Part shown: in pieces, positions 11,445-20,076 of the stretch
Position numbering within the stretch: position 1 is the stretch's first letter
Layout: every line of letters begins with the position of its first letter
Source of the DNA: Spirabiliibacterium falconis
GTDB lineage: Bacteria > Pseudomonadota > Gammaproteobacteria > Enterobacterales > Pasteurellaceae
Assembly: GCF_014885015.1 (NCBI RefSeq)
Contig: NZ_JABMIJ010000006.1
Coordinates: forward strand, 62,001 to 126,000
DNA length: 64,000 bases
Reading direction: 5' to 3'
The notes under the pieces: model-generated
Told to the model about the DNA's origin: nothing
The model's input: only the letters and a program-made list of their open reading frames with translations
Database searches by the model: none
Made by a program: the position numbers and the translations under genes

Positions 11445-11473
11445 AAAAAAACCGCACATGAATGTGCGGTTTT
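11445..11473 (-). terminator. tyrS terminator with USS-like arms
   Basis: ACCGCACAT (11451-11459) pairs with ATGTGCGGT (11462-11470), extended by A/T pairs. The minus-strand transcript ends in a run of seven U (11445-11451). It lies 13 bases after the tyrS stop. The arms carry the GTGCGGT core but not the complete 9-base USS. Confidence 0.85.
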
Positions 11474-11485
11474 CTCGTGGTTATT

Positions 11486-12673
11486 TTATTTCACAATGAC
11501 TTTGGCAAAGCGGCGTTTGCCCACTTGATAAATCGCCGTCGAGGTGCTGATGATAAGTTTGCTATCATCAACTTTTTTACCATCAATTTTCACGCCACCT
11601 TGTTTTACCATACGAATTGCCTCGGAAGTGGACTCGACTAGACCAGCATCTTTTAATAAATTTGCTAGTGGTAGTTCACCTTCAAAGGTGAATTCAGGCA
11701 TTTCATCAGGCATTGCACCTTTTTGGAAGCGGTTGATAAAGTTTTGTTCCGCTTGAGTGGCGGCAGCTTCGTCGTGAAAGCGCGCAACAATCTCTTTGGC
11801 GAGTAGCACTTTCACATCGCGTGGATTTTTGCCGTTTTCAACCGCACTTTTGAGTTCCGCGATCTCTTGTAATGGGCGGAAAGAGAGCAAGTCATACCAA
11901 CGCCACATTAACGTATCGGAAATTGACATCACTTTGCCGAACATCTCATCGGGGGCTTCACTTACGCCAATGTAATTGCCCAGCGATTTAGACATTTTTT
12001 TCTCGCCGTCCAATCCTTCTAACAGGGGTAATGTGATCGCCACTTGTGGCTTGTGCCCAGCGGATTTCTGTAGTTCACGCCCCACAAGCAGGTTGAATTT
12101 TTGGTCTGTTCCCCCCAGTTCCACATCCGCTTCAAGGGCGACGGAGTCATAGCCTTGCAACAGCGGATAGATAAATTCATGGATTGCGATAGGTTGTTGA
12201 TTAGAAAAACGTTTTTTGAAGTCATCACGTTCAAGCATACGTGCTACGGTGTAACTTGAAGCAAGACGAATCATCCCTTCGGTGCCAAGTTCCGCCAGCC
12301 AGTGTGAGTTGAATACCACTTTGGTTTTTGCAGGGTCAAGAATTTTGAAAATTTGCTCTTTGTAGGTTTCTGCATTGCGTAACACATCTTCCCGTGTGAG
12401 CGGAGGGCGAGTGGTGCTTTTGCCAGTAGGATCACCCACCATGCCCGTAAAATCGCCAATTAAAAAATAAATTTCATGCCCAAGTTGTTGAAATTGACGT
12501 AATTTATTTAAAACGACCGTATGTCCAAGATGGATGTCTGGGGCGGTTGGATCTGCACCTAATTTGATTTTTAGTGGGCGATTTTCTTTCAGTTTTTCAA
12601 TCAAATCCGCCTCAGATAAAATTTCTTCAACGCCGCGTTTTAGTTCGGCAAGCACCGTGTTTAACTCCGTCAT
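11486..12673 (-). CDS. tyrS: Tyrosyl-tRNA synthetase
   Basis: This class I aminoacyl-tRNA synthetase charges tRNA-Tyr. The 395-residue form has the HIGH-type motif HLGH (48-51) within [17 protein letters not shown], the KMSKS signature (about 233-237) and a C-terminal S4 RNA-binding domain (about 330-395, [10 protein letters not shown]). The length and HLGH form match the shorter TyrRS type found in H. influenzae rather than the 424-residue E. coli TyrS. A TATAAT box is present at 12708-12713 (minus) without a clear -35. Confidence 0.97.
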   Translation of the reverse strand: MTELNTVLAELKRGVEEILSEADLIEKLKENRPLKIKLGADPTAPDIHLGHTVVLNKLRQFQQLGHEIYFLIGDFTGMVGDPTGKSTTRPPLTREDVLRNAETYKEQIFKILDPAKTKVVFNSHWLAELGTEGMIRLASSYTVARMLERDDFKKRFSNQQPIAIHEFIYPLLQGYDSVALEADVELGGTDQKFNLLVGRELQKSAGHKPQVAITLPLLEGLDGEKKMSKSLGNYIGVSEAPDEMFGKVMSISDTLMWRWYDLLSFRPLQEIAELKSAVENGKNPRDVKVLLAKEIVARFHDEAAATQAEQNFINRFQKGAMPDEMPEFTFEGELPLANLLKDAGLVESTSEAIRMVKQGGVKIDGKKVDDSKLIISTSTAIYQVGKRRFAKVIVK

Positions 12674-12766
12674 ATTTTTTGCTCTTATTTTATTTCAAAT
12701 GAAAAATATTATAGGGATAAATCGTCAAAGATAAAGCCTTTCTCATCATTTGGATGGAAAATAGGC

Positions 12767-12825
12767 AAAAAAAAGCCTCTTTGTGGGGAAGAGGCATAAG
12801 TGTTGGAGTGATTATTTTTTATCTT
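12767..12825 (-). ncRNA. Candidate Fur-controlled small RNA (HrrF-like)
   Basis: There is no open frame here, but the minus strand has all parts of a short trans-acting RNA. A Fur box lies at 12848-12866. Weak -35/-10 elements follow (TTATTA 12844-12849 and TAAGAT 12821-12826, 17-base spacer). Then come about 30 unstructured bases with a C-rich stretch (CACTCCAACAC), and a terminator hairpin GCCTCTT/AAGAGGC (12775-12795) with a tail of eight U, as in Hfq-type RNAs. A Fur-regulated RNA, HrrF, is known in nontypeable Haemophilus influenzae; identity with it is inferred from architecture, not from sequence comparison. The 5' end is uncertain by about 15 bases. Alternative: the hairpin is merely the sfsA terminator, but then the Fur box between stop and hairpin has no purpose. 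Confidence 0.55.
12775..12795 (-). terminator. Rho-independent terminator (sRNA candidate / sfsA)
   Basis: The 7-bp stem GCCTCTT (12775-12781)/AAGAGGC (12789-12795) with a 7-base loop is followed on the minus strand by eight U (12767-12774). There is no T-run on the plus side, so it is directional. Confidence 0.88.
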
Positions 12826-12847
12826 ATCGTTATCTAGCGAAATTAAT

Positions 12848-12866
12848 AATAATGATTATCATTTAA
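12848..12866 (-). promoter_or_regulatory. Fur box
   Basis: AATAATGATTATCATTTAA matches 15 of 19 positions of the classical Fur consensus, including the complete central ATGATTATCAT. It lies in the gap between sfsA and tyrS, 32 bases after the sfsA stop, and upstream of the terminated small-RNA candidate. No iron gene is adjacent. Confidence 0.75.
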
Positions 12867-12897
12867 ATTTAAAACCGAAATTACATTTTTTTACACT

Positions 12898-13641
12898 TTA
12901 CCAAATAATTGGCAACGTGTGGGTGAGTGTTATGCTATGTGGAACCGCACTTTGACGTTCAAACTCGGCTTTTAGGCAATAGATCTCAACCCCTGCTTGA
13001 TGAGCTGCATAGAGCAGTTGTGCGTATTTTGTATCAATGGTTTGCTTGGCGAAAAATTGGGTAATGCCCGAGTGCAGTGCGGCATACACAATCGCAGCAC
13101 GAGCACCCTGGCGTTGAATTGCCATCAGTTCTCGCAAATGTTTTTGCCCACGGATGGTTTGTGTATCAGGAAATAAGCCCGCTCCCATTAGTGCATTGAC
13201 CGCACTTTGCGCTGTGCTAAGTAACGTGACCGATTTGACTTCCACATAGCAATCAGGTTGCGTTTTCTGCTGTAACAAAAAATCAATGCGGCTGTTTTCT
13301 TGCCCGTATTTCACTTCAGGTTGAATATGCGTGTAGTGTGCAAGCTCAGATAACATCGCACTTTGCAGGGCTTCGTGCACCAGTGTATTAGCCCGTGTTG
13401 TATTGACGCAAATCATCTCGCCATTGGGCTTCTCTGTGAGTTCCCAAGTGTGGGGATACTTTCGTTTTGCATTATCGGAGGTGGAAAACCATACACGATC
13501 GCCTTCGTCAGCACAGCCTGTCATGGCACCTGTGTTCGGACAATGCAAGGTTAATTGTGTGCCATCGGGCAGTTGCACATCAGCTAAAAAACGCTTATAG
13601 CGGCGTAGCAGTGTGGCAGATTGCAAGGGGGGTAAAAGCAT
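12898..13641 (-). CDS. sfsA: Sugar fermentation stimulation protein A homolog
   Basis: The 247-residue protein matches the SfsA family: an N-terminal OB-like part ([34 protein letters not shown]) and a C-terminal nuclease-like part with conserved charged residues ([31 protein letters not shown]). SfsA was identified in E. coli through maltose-metabolism phenotypes and binds DNA; its biochemical role is not settled. It is transcribed divergently from pntA and carries four embedded or adjacent USS copies. Confidence 0.93.
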   Translation of the reverse strand: MLLPPLQSATLLRRYKRFLADVQLPDGTQLTLHCPNTGAMTGCADEGDRVWFSTSDNAKRKYPHTWELTEKPNGEMICVNTTRANTLVHEALQSAMLSELAHYTHIQPEVKYGQENSRIDFLLQQKTQPDCYVEVKSVTLLSTAQSAVNALMGAGLFPDTQTIRGQKHLRELMAIQRQGARAAIVYAALHSGITQFFAKQTIDTKYAQLLYAAHQAGVEIYCLKAEFERQSAVPHSITLTHTLPIIW

Positions 13642-13787
13642 CGTATTCCTCAGTAAAAGTGCGGTTGAGTAGTTATTTTAACCTGAAGTGAGATCTATGG
13701 CGATTTTTTTGAAAAAATTTAGCCAAATGTCAGTTAAAAAATGATAAAGTTACTAACGAATTTTCTGTGTATTGCAGTGATGTCATA

Positions 13788-13840
13788 ACGCCGAAAAGAT
13801 AAGCAAGTCGGCGTGATTAGGGTGGATATGTCACATATCC
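13788..13840 (+). promoter_or_regulatory. Two-hairpin leader upstream of pntA
   Basis: Two consecutive inverted repeats lie between the probable promoter region and the pntA ribosome-binding site. Hairpin 1 is ACGCCGA (13788-13794) with TCGGCGT (13808-13814), 13-base loop. Hairpin 2 is the near-perfect palindrome GGATATGTCACATATCC (13824-13840), 7-bp stem and 3-base loop. Neither has a T-run, so they are not terminators. They could be RNA structures in the 5' leader or protein-binding sites; I recognise no named motif. Confidence 0.5.
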
Positions 13841-13871
13841 GAAGAGTAATTCCAAGAAAAGGATAAAGACA

Positions 13872-15404
13872 ATGCGAATTGGTGTACCTAAAGAGCGGTT
13901 GGATAATGAAAGCCGCGTGGCAGCCACACCGAAAACCGTCGTGCAGATGAAAAAGCTCGGGTTTGAGGTGGCAATTGAACATAATGCAGGCTTTAACGCC
14001 AGCTTTGAAGATGAAATGTATGCCGCAGAAGGCGCAGCGATTGTTGATCAAAGTGCGGTTTGGCAAAGTGATATTATTTTTAAAGTGAATGCACCGAGCG
14101 ATGATGAAATTGCGTTGATCAAAGAAGGTGCAACATTAGTGAGCTTTATTTGGCCTGCGCAAAATGAAGCATTATTAAAAAAATTAGCAGAAAAGAATAT
14201 TAATGTGCTGGCAATGGACGCTGTGCCGCGGATTTCTCGCGCGCAAGCCCTTGATGCCTTAAGCTCTATGGCGAATATCGCAGGTTATCGTGCTGTGGTA
14301 GAAGCCGCCCACGAATTTGGCAGCTTTTTCACTGGCCAAATCACCGCCGCAGGGAAAGTGCCACCAGCAAAAGTCTTGGTTATTGGTGCAGGGGTTGCGG
14401 GGCTTGCGGCGATTGGTGCTGCGAATAGCTTGGGTGCCATTGTGCGCGCGTTTGACTCTCGTCCTGAAGTGAAAGAGCAAGTCGAGAGCATGGGAGCGTC
14501 TTTCTTGGAGATTGATTACCAAGAAGAAGGCGGCAGTGGTGATGGCTATGCCAAAGTGATGTCAGAAGAGTTCAATCGCCGTGCGTTGGCACTTTATGCC
14601 GAGCAGGCTAAAGAAGTGGATATTATCATCACGACCGCACTTATCCCTGGCAAACCTGCACCACGTTTGGTGACCAAAGAGATGGTTGACAGCATGAAAC
14701 CAGGAAGTGTCATTGTGGATCTTGCCGCAGCGACGGGCGGAAACTGTGAGCTCACGAAAGCTGGCGAAGTGGTTACCACCGACAATCAAGTGAAAATTAT
14801 CGGTTACACCGATTTACCGAGCCGCTTGCCAACGCAATCTTCACAGCTTTATGGCACTAACTTAGTCAATTTATTGAAATTGCTATGCAAAGAAAAAGAC
14901 GGCAATATCAACATTGATTTTGATGATGTGATCTTGCGTGGTGTGACAGTAGTGCGTGAAGGCGAAATCACTTGGCCTGCGCCACCAATTAAAGTGTCTG
15001 CACAACCGCAAAAACCACAAGCGGCAGTAAAAGTGGAAAAAGAGGCACCGAAAAAAGCCGATCCAAAAATCAAATACGGCATTATGGCGGCTGTGGCAGT
15101 ATTATTTTTATGGCTGGCATCTGTTGCACCGAGTGCCTTTTTATCGCACTTTACCGTATTTGTGCTTGCTTGTGTAGTGGGCTATTACGTGGTATGGAAT
15201 GTTAGCCATGCGTTGCATACACCATTAATGGCGGTGACTAATGCAATTTCAGGGATCATTATTGTTGGTGCTTTGCTACAAATTGGGCAAGGTAATGGCG
15301 TTGTTACTTTCTTAGCATTTATCGCTGTGTTAGTGGCAAGTATCAATATTTTCGGTGGGTTTAAAGTAACCCAACGAATGTTAGCTATGTTTAGAAAAGG
15401 GTAA
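13872..15404 (+). CDS. pntA: NAD(P) transhydrogenase subunit alpha
   Basis: PntA and PntB form the proton-translocating transhydrogenase of the inner membrane, which makes NADPH from NADH at the expense of proton-motive force. The 510-residue PntA has the NAD(H)-binding domain I (start [21 protein letters not shown] split by conserved RVAATP; dinucleotide motif [37 protein letters not shown]) and, after an Ala/Lys-rich linker (about 380-400), four membrane segments at the C-terminus. Length equals E. coli PntA. The start has AAGGATAAAG upstream. It is followed by pntB after 10 bases. Confidence 0.97.
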   Translation: MRIGVPKERLDNESRVAATPKTVVQMKKLGFEVAIEHNAGFNASFEDEMYAAEGAAIVDQSAVWQSDIIFKVNAPSDDEIALIKEGATLVSFIWPAQNEALLKKLAEKNINVLAMDAVPRISRAQALDALSSMANIAGYRAVVEAAHEFGSFFTGQITAAGKVPPAKVLVIGAGVAGLAAIGAANSLGAIVRAFDSRPEVKEQVESMGASFLEIDYQEEGGSGDGYAKVMSEEFNRRALALYAEQAKEVDIIITTALIPGKPAPRLVTKEMVDSMKPGSVIVDLAAATGGNCELTKAGEVVTTDNQVKIIGYTDLPSRLPTQSSQLYGTNLVNLLKLLCKEKDGNINIDFDDVILRGVTVVREGEITWPAPPIKVSAQPQKPQAAVKVEKEAPKKADPKIKYGIMAAVAVLFLWLASVAPSAFLSHFTVFVLACVVGYYVVWNVSHALHTPLMAVTNAISGIIIVGALLQIGQGNGVVTFLAFIAVLVASINIFGGFKVTQRMLAMFRKG

Positions 15405-15414
15405 GGAGTCTGCC

Positions 15415-16785
15415 ATGTCAGTAGGTTTTGTTCAAGCGTCATATATTGTCGCCGCATTACTGTTTATTATGAGTTTGGCAGGATTGTCGAAGCATGAAAG
15501 TGCCAAAGCAGGTTGCTGGTTTGGTATTGTCGGGATGACAATTGCGCTTATTGCCACTATTTTTGGTCCGCACACAGAAGGGCATATTTGGATTATTATT
15601 GCGATGGCAATCGGTGCAGTGCTCGGTATTCGCCAAGCCTTAAAAGTTGAAATGACTGAAATGCCAGAACTGGTCGCTATTTTGCATAGCTTCGTGGGCT
15701 TAGCTGCCGTGTTAGTCGGATTCAATAGTTATTTAGAGCATCCAACGCTTGACCCGATTATGCAAAATATCCACGATGTGGAAGTCTTTTTAGGTATTTT
15801 CATCGGAGCGGTAACGTTCACGGGATCCATCGTTGCCTTTGGAAAATTGCGTGGCATCATTAATTCAAAAGCTCTGATGTTACCACATCGCCATAAATTA
15901 AATTTAGCTGCGATTGTTGTATCGGTCTTATTAATGATAGGCTTTGTTGGGGATGCAAGTCTCTTCCCATTGATTTTGATGACTATTATTGCACTGGCTT
16001 TCGGTTGGCACTTGGTGGCTTCCATCGGTGGGGCAGATATGCCAGTTGTGGTATCCATGCTTAACTCATACTCAGGCTGGGCAGCGGCCGCAGCGGGCTT
16101 TATGCTCAACAATGACCTTCTTATCGTCACAGGTGCGTTAGTGGGGTCAAGCGGTGCGATCCTTTCTTACATTATGTGTAAAGCGATGAACCGCTCTTTT
16201 ATCAGCGTGATTGCCGGTGGCTTTGGTAACGATGTACAAGCCTCAGGAAGTGAAGAGCAAGGCGAACATCGTGAAATCAGTGCGGAAGAGGTGGCGGAAA
16301 TGCTGCGTAACTCAAGCTCTGTGATCATCACCCCAGGCTATGGTATGGCGGTAGCACAAGCACAATATCCCGTTGCAGAAATTACACAAAAATTGCGTGA
16401 TGCAGGCGTGAACGTGCGCTTTGGTATCCACCCAGTGGCAGGGCGTTTGCCAGGGCATATGAATGTGCTATTGGCGGAAGCGAAAGTACCGTATGACATT
16501 GTGTTAGAAATGGACGAAATCAACGACGATTTCGCTGATACGGATACCGTACTGGTCATCGGTGCTAACGATACCGTGAACCCAGCCGCACTTGACGATC
16601 CAAATAGCCCAATTGCAGGTATGCCAGTCTTAGAAGTGTGGAAAGCACAAAATGTTATCGTGTTCAAACGCTCAATGAACACAGGTTATGCAGGTGTACA
16701 AAATCCACTGTTCTTCAAAGACAACACCCAAATGTTGTTTGGTGATGCCAAAGAGAGTGTGGATAATATCTTGAAAGCGTTGTAA
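15415..16785 (+). CDS. pntB: NAD(P) transhydrogenase subunit beta
   Basis: The 456-residue partner of PntA has about eight or nine N-terminal membrane segments (residues 5-260) and the C-terminal NADP(H)-binding domain III, seen as [52 protein letters not shown] and [18 protein letters not shown] ribosome-binding site AAGGAG lies 8 bases before the ATG. No exact USS occurs in this gene, one of the longer gaps in the window. A strong terminator follows. Confidence 0.97.
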   Translation: MSVGFVQASYIVAALLFIMSLAGLSKHESAKAGCWFGIVGMTIALIATIFGPHTEGHIWIIIAMAIGAVLGIRQALKVEMTEMPELVAILHSFVGLAAVLVGFNSYLEHPTLDPIMQNIHDVEVFLGIFIGAVTFTGSIVAFGKLRGIINSKALMLPHRHKLNLAAIVVSVLLMIGFVGDASLFPLILMTIIALAFGWHLVASIGGADMPVVVSMLNSYSGWAAAAAGFMLNNDLLIVTGALVGSSGAILSYIMCKAMNRSFISVIAGGFGNDVQASGSEEQGEHREISAEEVAEMLRNSSSVIITPGYGMAVAQAQYPVAEITQKLRDAGVNVRFGIHPVAGRLPGHMNVLLAEAKVPYDIVLEMDEINDDFADTDTVLVIGANDTVNPAALDDPNSPIAGMPVLEVWKAQNVIVFKRSMNTGYAGVQNPLFFKDNTQMLFGDAKESVDNILKAL

Positions 16786-16803
16786 TCATTTAACCACAAC
16801 AAA

Positions 16804-16826
16804 AGCCGCTATTGAGCGGCTTTTTT
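16804..16826 (+). terminator. Terminator of pntAB
   Basis: AGCCGCT (16804-16810), loop ATTG, AGCGGCT (16815-16821), then a T run to 16826. The coaE start codon is only 13 bases further on, so either coaE relies on read-through or its promoter overlaps the pntB end. Confidence 0.9.
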
Positions 16827-16839
16827 AATCAGATAATGT

Positions 16840-17490
16840 ATGAATACTGAAGTATTAAAACCCTATATAGTCGGTCTTACTGGCGGAATCGGCAGTGGTA
16901 AGAGTACGATAGCGGATTTGTTTGCTGATCTTGGTGTACCCGTGATTGATGCGGATATCGTGGCGCGGCAAGTGGTGGAGAGAGGCTCGACCGCACTTTT
17001 GCAGATAGCTGAGCACTTTGGGCAAGCGGTGTTGAATGCCGATGGCTCGTTGAATCGTGCAGCACTGCGTGCACGGGTGTTTAATGATAAAACTGAAACT
17101 CAATGGCTGAATGCATTATTGCATCCGTTGATTCGTGAAAAAATGTGGGCAGACCTTAATAATGTACACGCGCCTTATGCATTATGGGTGGTACCTTTAT
17201 TGTTTGAAAATCAGCTGGATCAATTTTGTGACCGCACTTTGGTGGTTGACGTCAGTGTTGAGACGCAAATTGAGCGCGCGATGCGCCGCGATAGCAATAA
17301 GCGTACGCAGATTGAGAAGATTATCGCTGCACAAATTGACCGAAATAGCCGTTTGACAAAAGCCGATGATGTGATTAACAATGATAAATCATGGCAGAAA
17401 AGCCAAGCGGCGATCACCGAGCAGGTGAAACATTTACACCAATTTTATGTAGCACAAGCGAAGAAAAAATATGAAAAACACCGAATTTGA
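16840..17490 (+). CDS. coaE: Dephospho-CoA kinase
   Basis: CoaE phosphorylates dephospho-CoA in the last step of coenzyme A synthesis. The 216-residue protein carries the P-loop GGIGSGKS (15-22), the DADIVARQV substrate motif, the lid region [17 protein letters not shown] and the DDVINND motif. There is no evident Shine-Dalgarno before the ATG and only 13 bases separate it from the pntB terminator, which is odd; no better in-frame start exists upstream of the P-loop. It overlaps yacG by 20 bases. Confidence 0.95.
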   Translation: MNTEVLKPYIVGLTGGIGSGKSTIADLFADLGVPVIDADIVARQVVERGSTALLQIAEHFGQAVLNADGSLNRAALRARVFNDKTETQWLNALLHPLIREKMWADLNNVHAPYALWVVPLLFENQLDQFCDRTLVVDVSVETQIERAMRRDSNKRTQIEKIIAAQIDRNSRLTKADDVINNDKSWQKSQAAITEQVKHLHQFYVAQAKKKYEKHRI

Positions 17491-17686
17491 CAGTGTCCCA
17501 TGCCCCATTTGCAAAAAGCAGGTGGAGTGGAGCGAGAATAGCCCTTATCGTCCATTTTGTTCGAAACGTTGCCAGTTGATTGACTTAGGCGAGTGGGCAA
17601 ATGAAGAAAAAGCCATTAGCGCAGGCAGTGCGGATTTTGCCGAAGATGTCTCTGTAAGTGAATATGGCAGTGATTGGACGCATTAA
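17471..17686 (+). CDS. yacG: DNA gyrase inhibitor YacG (zinc-binding)
   Basis: The 71-residue protein has four zinc-ligand cysteines, C11 and C14 (CPIC) and C30 and C34 (CSKRC), followed by the conserved [10 protein letters not shown]. In E. coli YacG binds gyrase and blocks its DNA binding. The reading frame overlaps the end of coaE by 20 bases, and coaE-yacG pairing is common in gammaproteobacteria. Confidence 0.93.
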   Translation: MKNTEFDSVPCPICKKQVEWSENSPYRPFCSKRCQLIDLGEWANEEKAISAGSADFAEDVSVSEYGSDWTH

Positions 17687-17695
17687 GGAAACACG

Positions 17696-17956
17696 ATGGA
17701 AATTCTACAAATACACAGCACGCACGGTGGTGCGTTTTTCATCGAGCAAGACGGAGAGCGTATTGCTGAGCTGACGTATCGCAAAATTAATAATGACATT
17801 ATTGATGCTAATCATACCTTTGTTTCGCCGAGTTTGCGTGGGCAAGGGGTGGCGGATAAACTTTATCAGGCATTGCTGCATTTTGTTGAACAAAAAGGTT
17901 ATCGGCTTGAGGCGAGTTGTTCTTATGTGGCAACAAAATTAGCCCGCCGAAAATAA
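17696..17956 (+). CDS. Small GNAT-type N-acetyltransferase domain protein (YjdJ-like)
   Basis: The 86-residue protein matches the minimal GNAT family typified by E. coli YjdJ (Pfam Acetyltransf_CG): an N-terminal beta sheet (GGAFFIEQDGERIAELTYRK), the acetyl-CoA loop SPSLRGQGVADKLYQALL and the C-terminal EASCSYVATKLARRK with the conserved cysteine/tyrosine. The substrate is unknown. It starts 9 bases after yacG with a ribosome-binding site (AAGGAA), so it is the third gene of a coaE operon. Confidence 0.85.
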   Translation: MEILQIHSTHGGAFFIEQDGERIAELTYRKINNDIIDANHTFVSPSLRGQGVADKLYQALLHFVEQKGYRLEASCSYVATKLARRK

Positions 17957-18158
17957 CAAAGTGCGGTTGACTCACAATTTGTTATCATAGCAACTTACTT
18001 GAGTTAAACCAATGGAAAAACGCGTTATAACAGATTATTTTAGTGTTTTGTGATCTACGTCGGTAGAATAGATAAATGCCCTTGAAATTTTCATTAAGGG
18101 ATACTATGTTAATACTAATCCTAAGGGTTTTTATCACACAAGTCGAGAGGTAGGTACT

Positions 18159-18479
18159 ATGATCGTGAAGATTACAAGTAAACAAATGGACATCACCCCC
18201 GCAATTCGTACCCATATTGAAGATCGTGTGGCCAAATTGGAAAAATGGCAAACTCAGTTAATCAATCCGCACTTTATTCTTAACAAAATTCCGAAAGGTT
18301 TTAGTGCAGAAGCGACTATTGGCACGCCGTATGGTGATTTGTTTGCCAGTGCTGAAAATGAAGATATGTATAAATGTATTAATCAATTAGAAGAAAAACT
18401 TGAGCGACAGCTTAATAAACTGCAACATAAAGACGAAGCACGGCGTAATGCTGAGCGATTAAAAGACTCTTTTGAATAA
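18159..18479 (+). CDS. raiA: Ribosome-associated inhibitor/hibernation factor RaiA
   Basis: This 106-residue protein is a short RaiA (YfiA)/HPF-type factor, which binds the 30S decoding channel and inactivates 70S ribosomes under cold or stationary conditions. Family marks are [51 protein letters not shown] and [18 protein letters not shown]. The 200-base gap upstream holds a USS (17959-17967) and presumably the promoter, but I see no clear -35/-10 pair. A GNRA-loop terminator follows. Confidence 0.93.
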   Translation: MIVKITSKQMDITPAIRTHIEDRVAKLEKWQTQLINPHFILNKIPKGFSAEATIGTPYGDLFASAENEDMYKCINQLEEKLERQLNKLQHKDEARRNAERLKDSFE

Positions 18480-18484
18480 CATCA

Positions 18485-18508
18485 AAGCCAGCGAAAGCTG
18501 GCTTTTTT
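18485..18508 (+). terminator. Terminator of raiA
   Basis: AAGCCAGC (18485-18492), GAAA tetraloop (18493-18496), GCTGGCTT (18497-18504), T run to 18508. It begins 5 bases after the raiA stop. Confidence 0.92.
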
Positions 18509-18517
18509 GACCGCACT

Positions 18518-19819
18518 TTATCTGTTTTTTGGTTTATTGCTCATGATCTCAATTACCTGTTTATCGGTGTGCAGCATACTGCGTGAGGCAATGGCACAAA
18601 GATTATTGATCGAGGCATCAATATCAAATTCGACAATCCCTTCATTGCCTGTAACATGCGTGTTATCCATTGCCATGAGTACCGCTTTGTAGCCGCTAGA
18701 TACGCTGGTGGACACTTTCATCGCACAGCTATTTGCAGCACCATCGCAGATAATGCCACTAATATCGCCAATCATGGAACAAATACTCATGCTGACAGTT
18801 TCAAATTTGCCTGTTAATAGCCACGCAATGCCAGCGCAACTGCCCATTGAGGCGGTCGTCACCGCACAAAGTGCGGACAGTTTTGGCAATTTGCTATGGA
18901 TAAAAATGGCCATTAAATGAGATAAAAAGAGGGCACGGGTGAGTTTTTCGTCGTCTATATCTAAATATTGTGCCACGACGACAACAGGCATTGTCGCCGC
19001 AATACCTTGATTACCTGAACCTGAATTACTCATCGCAGGCAAACTAGCACCGCCCATACGTGCATCCGAGGCTGCTGTGGTGCGAATAATAATGCGGCTT
19101 AATAAATCGTCAGACATTAAACCACTACCAACGTGTTTTTGTAGCGTTCGCCCAATATGCAAACCGTAATTTTCACGCAAGCCTTCATCTGAAAGTGCGG
19201 TATTGAGCTTAGCAGCCTGCAAAATAAAGGTGATTTTTTCCAGTGGTGCAGACAACGCTACGTCATATATGGTTTGTGCTTTGCAGTGGGTGAAAATTTG
19301 GTATTGGTTATCAGCAGTACAGTTTTTTGGGGTTGGATCGCAGTAAATGGTCTTGCCATTTTTCTCAATTAAAATCACATGTGTGTGGTGATCTTGAATA
19401 CAAACACGAACCTGATCATGACCTGCATAGAGCGTTGCTTCAGAGTATAAAATATGCTCTGTTTCAAAAATGCCAACTTCTACGAGTGAAGCCGAAAGCA
19501 TAGCTTTAGCTTGTGCAATTTGCTCAGTGGTGATGTTGGCGAGCACTTCAAGCCCCGCCTGAGGATTTCCACCAATGGCACCGATAGCGGCAGCAATAGG
19601 GAGTCCAACCATACCTGTACCAGGCACGGCAACGCCTAACCCATTTTTCATTAAATTTGGCGATACTTTTGCCATAATGCGCTCTGGATTGCGCCCTAAA
19701 TGTTGTTTTGCAATGGCACAAGCAAGCGCAAGGGAAATGGGTTCGGTACAGCCTAAAGCGGGTACGACATCATCACGTACTATTTGAATTAGCTTATCTT
19801 CTAATGTTTGATTTTGCAT
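18518..19819 (-). CDS. cyuA: L-cysteine desulfidase CyuA (YhaM, UPF0597)
   Basis: The 433-residue protein belongs to the UPF0597/serine dehydratase-alpha-like family; characterised members use an oxygen-labile [4Fe-4S] cluster to break cysteine into pyruvate, ammonia and sulfide. Typical segments are the N-terminal VPALGCTEPISLALA (cluster Cys in GCTEP), LPAMSNSGSGNQGIAATMPV, and the Cys-rich C-terminal part (CAVTTASMGSCAGIAWLL, SMICDGAANSCAMKV-like). In enterobacteria it is paired with the transporter gene cyuP and the regulator cyuR; neither is adjacent here, so uptake must come from elsewhere. Confidence 0.9.
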   Translation of the reverse strand: MQNQTLEDKLIQIVRDDVVPALGCTEPISLALACAIAKQHLGRNPERIMAKVSPNLMKNGLGVAVPGTGMVGLPIAAAIGAIGGNPQAGLEVLANITTEQIAQAKAMLSASLVEVGIFETEHILYSEATLYAGHDQVRVCIQDHHTHVILIEKNGKTIYCDPTPKNCTADNQYQIFTHCKAQTIYDVALSAPLEKITFILQAAKLNTALSDEGLRENYGLHIGRTLQKHVGSGLMSDDLLSRIIIRTTAASDARMGGASLPAMSNSGSGNQGIAATMPVVVVAQYLDIDDEKLTRALFLSHLMAIFIHSKLPKLSALCAVTTASMGSCAGIAWLLTGKFETVSMSICSMIGDISGIICDGAANSCAMKVSTSVSSGYKAVLMAMDNTHVTGNEGIVEFDIDASINNLCAIASRSMLHTDKQVIEIMSNKPKNR

Positions 19820-19936
19820 ATTATCGTTGTTGTCAGCTCAATGTGGGCGTTATTTTAGCGTAAATTTCTGCCATTTTTAATCATAAGCTAGTCGTTAACA
19901 TCATTAACTAGTGCTAAAATGGCCACTCTTTCATAA

Positions 19937-19958
19937 GAAATGTGAAATCAATCACGTT
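19937..19958 (+). promoter_or_regulatory. CRP site upstream of the gluconate 5-dehydrogenase-like gene
   Basis: TGTGA (19941-19945), six bases, TCACG (19952-19956) matches the canonical CRP-N half-sites in 9 of 10 positions. It lies about 120 bases before the start at 20077 and also 118 bases upstream of the divergent cyuA, so either or both genes may be cAMP-CRP-controlled. Confidence 0.6.
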
Positions 19959-20076
19959 CTATGTTCATTCTTTGCTATGAAAAAATTTAAAATTGTGGTT
20001 TAATAATGCTAAAATTCAGTTTAACTAAATGGTATTTATCATAAAATAGCCTTAATAAAGGCATAAAGGAGCAACT

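Noticed and set aside
17957-18158. CRP site or clear promoter upstream of raiA
   Set aside because: A TGTGA half-site is present near 18049, but the second half does not match, and no -35/-10 pair with good spacing was found.
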